Of a stretch of 64,000 nucleotides of DNA, positions 60,965-64,000 are shown one piece after another (position 1 is the first letter of the stretch; each line of letters begins with the position of its first letter). The DNA is taken from contig OY856413.1 of assembly GCA_963693085.1 (NCBI GenBank), positions 744,554,556 to 744,618,555 on the forward strand. The letters are read 5' to 3'. The stretch is from Alisma plantago-aquatica. Taxonomy: Eukaryota > Streptophyta > Magnoliopsida > Alismatales > Alismataceae. The translations under genes and the position numbers were made by a program. The notes beneath the pieces were generated by a model. It was not told the origin of the DNA. It saw only the letters and a list, made by a program, of their open reading frames with translations, and made no database searches.

Positions 60965-61429
60965 TTAAGTTAAACATAAGCATCGGTTGTTTAAATGACC
61001 GATGCTAAATACTAACATCGTCGGTTTCCATAAAAAACCGACGCAATAGGGGTGTAAAAAATTTTGGCGGGGACGGCGCGCGCACACTTATAACGTCGGT
61101 TATTATAATACAACCGACGCCCATATTAGAACTTTTGGCGCAAATTTTATCTTCATTCAGCGTCGGTTATTAGCTAAAACACCGACATTGTATCTGATAC
61201 TTTGGCGTAGTTTTTTTTTGCTCGAAAAAATTGGATTTCGCGGGCTACTTTAGGCGTCAGTTTGTTTCCTTCAACCGACACTGAATGAAAAGTGATACCC
61301 ATGTCTGGCTGGTCTTCAAATATAGACGTCAGATGTCCTTATTAACCAACATTTAATGTGAGTAGCTTCGGTTGTACTAAAAAACCGACGCCTCTAAAAG
61401 CGACGTTGAACACTGTTTCTGTAGTAGTG
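60965..61429. repeat. CACTA right terminal and subterminal repeats
   Basis: Contains inverted pairs of (A/C)GTCGGTT and AACCGACG about 15-25 bp apart, for example 60,982-61,005, 61,020-61,043, 61,093-61,120 and 61,160-61,188. Then come further diverged pairs and the terminal CACTG...GTAGTAGTG. It mirrors the left end (51,727-52,130). Confidence 0.88.
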
Positions 61430-61432
61430 GTA

Positions 61433-64000
61433 TATGCAAAGCAAGTCATCAATTTATAAGGCAAGAAAATAAGCAGAATGATACTTTATTTAGCAACTAT
61501 ATTGTAGAGTTTAGATACAAGCTAGAATAAAATATTGGCAGATGGGACTAGTCCCCATGCCCCAACACAAACATATACTCGCTCATGGTGATGGAGAACA
61601 TCATAAAGATAGAAGAAATGATGGAGAGCACAGTGACGTGTGGTGCAGGAAGACTGATCTCTCATCTTTGGTTGCCTCCTCCTTGCTCCAACTAGGGTTT
61701 GTGCTGCACAATGAGGCTTCGAATCACCGATCAAAGACTTCTATGAATGGATGATAAGGGTTCCCTTTACAGATACATTCCTCATTGCCAAACGCGTAAA
61801 GCTGAATGCTTTTTGTCAAAGGTATCTGATTGCATGACCCGTACTCGGTCCAACAGGTGGCTAACAAGGGTTACTCAATTTGGACCTCACGTCTAGTTCT
61901 ATGGTGGACCATCATGGGGTGAACTGGAATGGACTAGATTCTGGGAGAGCATTTGAGAATAGAAGAATCTGGAAGACTTCGGGTAGAGAGCAGCTCGAGT
62001 TAGATGAATGGCAGAGCTGATTGCTTGACTAAGTGGTTGGGAGATGATCAAATAGAAAGCTTTTGTGCCTTCCTTCCATTGAGGTGTAGCATCGTGATGG
62101 CTTGATTATCCATTTGGGCATTGTCGTGCAATTTTGGATGGTTCTGCATAAAATATATATGAAAATGAAAAAAATGGAAAAGGAAAGATAACTACATTTG
62201 AGTGAATATGGATCTAAAACTAGGAAATAGAAACACAACACCCCCTAAAAAGAGAGTAAATAATATGTAAAAGTGGTTATGAATACACTCTCCAATAACC
62301 ACATACGTTAGTGAAGACATCGTGTGGTTTGTACTTCAAGTAATGCAATAATCAATTATATATTCATGAAATCCATAATCAACCAAAATTTATCGAAAAT
62401 ATGCATATTGCCAATGTGTCACCATTATATCCATATGACACTAAATAATACTATTCAATAATCTAAACTAGTGTTTAGGTCTAGGGTTGATATTAGGGTT
62501 AGGTCTTGAAATCTTAATTCATATGTATAAAGTTCATATGATCTAGCAACCTTAATTTAACATCATTATCATACTAATATGATTAAGATCTCAGGACATA
62601 ATTATTTCATCATCATTGGGATATAAAAATATTCAACATGATAAACAATCCTATTTACCATATCTAGGATTTTCTCACATTAATTATATCATAACTATGC
62701 ATTATCTGTACTTTTAGAAACCAGTTCATAACTAGGCATTAGTTATATTTTATTCTTACTCTATACATGTTTCAAATAATTTTGGTATTTAGTGTCACAA
62801 TCTTCAGACCTATCATATATTCACTAGCATATATGCAAGATAATAATTATTGCCCAATGGGTGATTAACACATTATCAACTTATTAACTTATCAACTCCA
62901 ATCGTCGGCCCGGGTCAGGCCAATGGGTCTGCGCCTCATCAAAACCCTATCCATGCAGATAAGTATCAGGGAGGGGGGCTAGCCATGGTGTTGTGAGCTG
63001 CAATTATCATACACACAAGGGAAGATAGGTCACATAAACCACAAATTGTTTATTCCTTCTTCCATGCAATCTTCTTCTTTCTCAACCATGGAGGGGTCAG
63101 CTGGTGGGTTCACTCTCTAGTCTATGCTATGAGGAATGCTTCTCATGTTGTGGTTGGCTTTAACCAACTATACCTAGTCTCTTCATCCCCTTAGGCAACT
63201 TGTGTGGTGAATAGGGATGGTTGCTAGGGATCATACTATTGAACGATAATGGATATACAAAAAGAGGGAATTATCAAATTTTGGTGCAAGTTGAGGGCAA
63301 GAGAAGCTTTCTAGGACTCCCAAGGTTTAGTTTCCACCTTATAGGATATCTTGAGATGGTCTGAACATGCATATTAACACATGTTTTCTTTTGGGCATAT
63401 GGCCTCTTTTATTCGTGCCATATATGTAGATGAAAGTCAAAAGAGAGGAGTATTTATGAAAGGGATCCCATACCACACTTAGGGTTTGACATAAGATGAA
63501 ATTTTCATTTTTTTTAAGCATGGTGAAAATATAAGAAATGATGGAATATGAGGGGGGAACAAAAGGCAGACTTGTGCTTCTTCATTTTATTGTTGCATGG
63601 GAGTTAGATCATCATATTATATCAATTAATTTAGTTAATATAGGATAAAGAAGTGTTAAAAAATATTGTTTCAAGCCATGTTGGATGCACATGTGGCTTG
63701 ACCTTTCAGATTACATCTACTTATCCTCACTTCCAAGGGGAAGGAAATGCTTAGTTTTTATCATCATGCCCCATAATTGTTCAAGACATATTTATTCCTT
63801 AAAACTTCCTTTTGCATGATTTAGATTGAGAAAATGAAAAGGGAACAATTCATTCATATATTTCCATTTTTAGCATACATCAAAGTGACAGACTATGTAA
63901 AGGGTACAACTCACACAAAAAATTAAAAGGAAAATGGAAAATAGGATAGATGCAATTAAAATATGAATAAAAATAGTTTGAGGATGAGAAAAAGGAAAGG
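61433..64000 (-). mobile_element. Athila-like LTR B, last part (runs off window)
   Basis: Collinear with 26,876-28,935 and then, skipping L1, with 40,202-40,703. The junction equivalent to the L1 site is unbroken at 63,485-63,500 (GGGTTTGACATAAGATG). No coding capacity. The short open frames at 61,520-62,240 and 63,339-63,521 also appear, altered, in copy A and are not conserved as proteins. Confidence 0.65.

Larger units (their letters stand above)
51724..61432 (-). mobile_element. C1: complete CACTA (En/Spm) transposon, 9.7 kb
   Basis: The element spans 51,727-61,429. The left end is CACTAGTACATAAC and the right end, read inward, CACTACTACAGAAAC: CACTA-type inverted repeats. The 3-bp duplication GTA lies at 51,724-51,726 and 61,430-61,432, as expected for the superfamily. 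Both ends carry subterminal repeats of GTCGGTTATT. Inside, on the minus strand, are a TNP2-type transposase gene and an ORF2 gene with a Ulp1-like end. The matching empty site (AATGTATATGC) is at 26,871-26,880. The transposase frame is broken, so this copy is probably not autonomous now. Confidence 0.95.

Overview
The window is intergenic DNA from a flowering plant with a large, repeat-rich nuclear genome. Nearly all of it can be assigned to nested transposable elements: Del/Tekay-type chromoviruses (Ty3/gypsy), an Athila/Tat-like gypsy element, CACTA (En/Spm) DNA transposons, an RTE-type LINE and a polyadenylated retroposon. I found no host protein-coding gene, rRNA, tRNA or CRISPR array. The species cannot be named from this sequence.

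Layout. 1-3,414 is an LTR on the minus strand carrying an array of small palindromes. 3,985-20,725 is a decayed Tekay-like element arranged LTR-internal-LTR-internal on the minus strand. Its protease is split by a related solo LTR (7,555-12,340, duplication TATAA), and its shared LTR carries a retroposon (about 15,359-16,250) and a 5'-truncated RTE LINE (18,077-18,744, 11-bp duplication). About 20,735-24,661 is a truncated CACTA fragment. From 24,662 to the window end runs an Athila/Tat-like element in tandem (internal A, LTR A, internal B, LTR B). LTR A is interrupted by LTR retrotransposon L1 (28,936-40,201, duplication CATAT). LTR B is interrupted by LTR retrotransposon L2 (43,016-51,556, duplication CTAGT) and by a complete CACTA element (51,727-61,429, duplication GTA).

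The two copies of the Athila-like unit act as each other's empty sites, so all three insertion points can be read to the base. The CACTA element carries a TNP2-type transposase gene broken by one frameshift and one stop, and a second gene of 13 deduced exons. That second gene joins an En/Spm Transposase_24-like region to a C-terminal Ulp1-like cysteine-peptidase domain, with a single premature stop. L1 and L2 have intact ends, duplications, primer sites and similar LTR pairs, yet the same badly decayed pol region. This suggests that they moved as non-autonomous elements.
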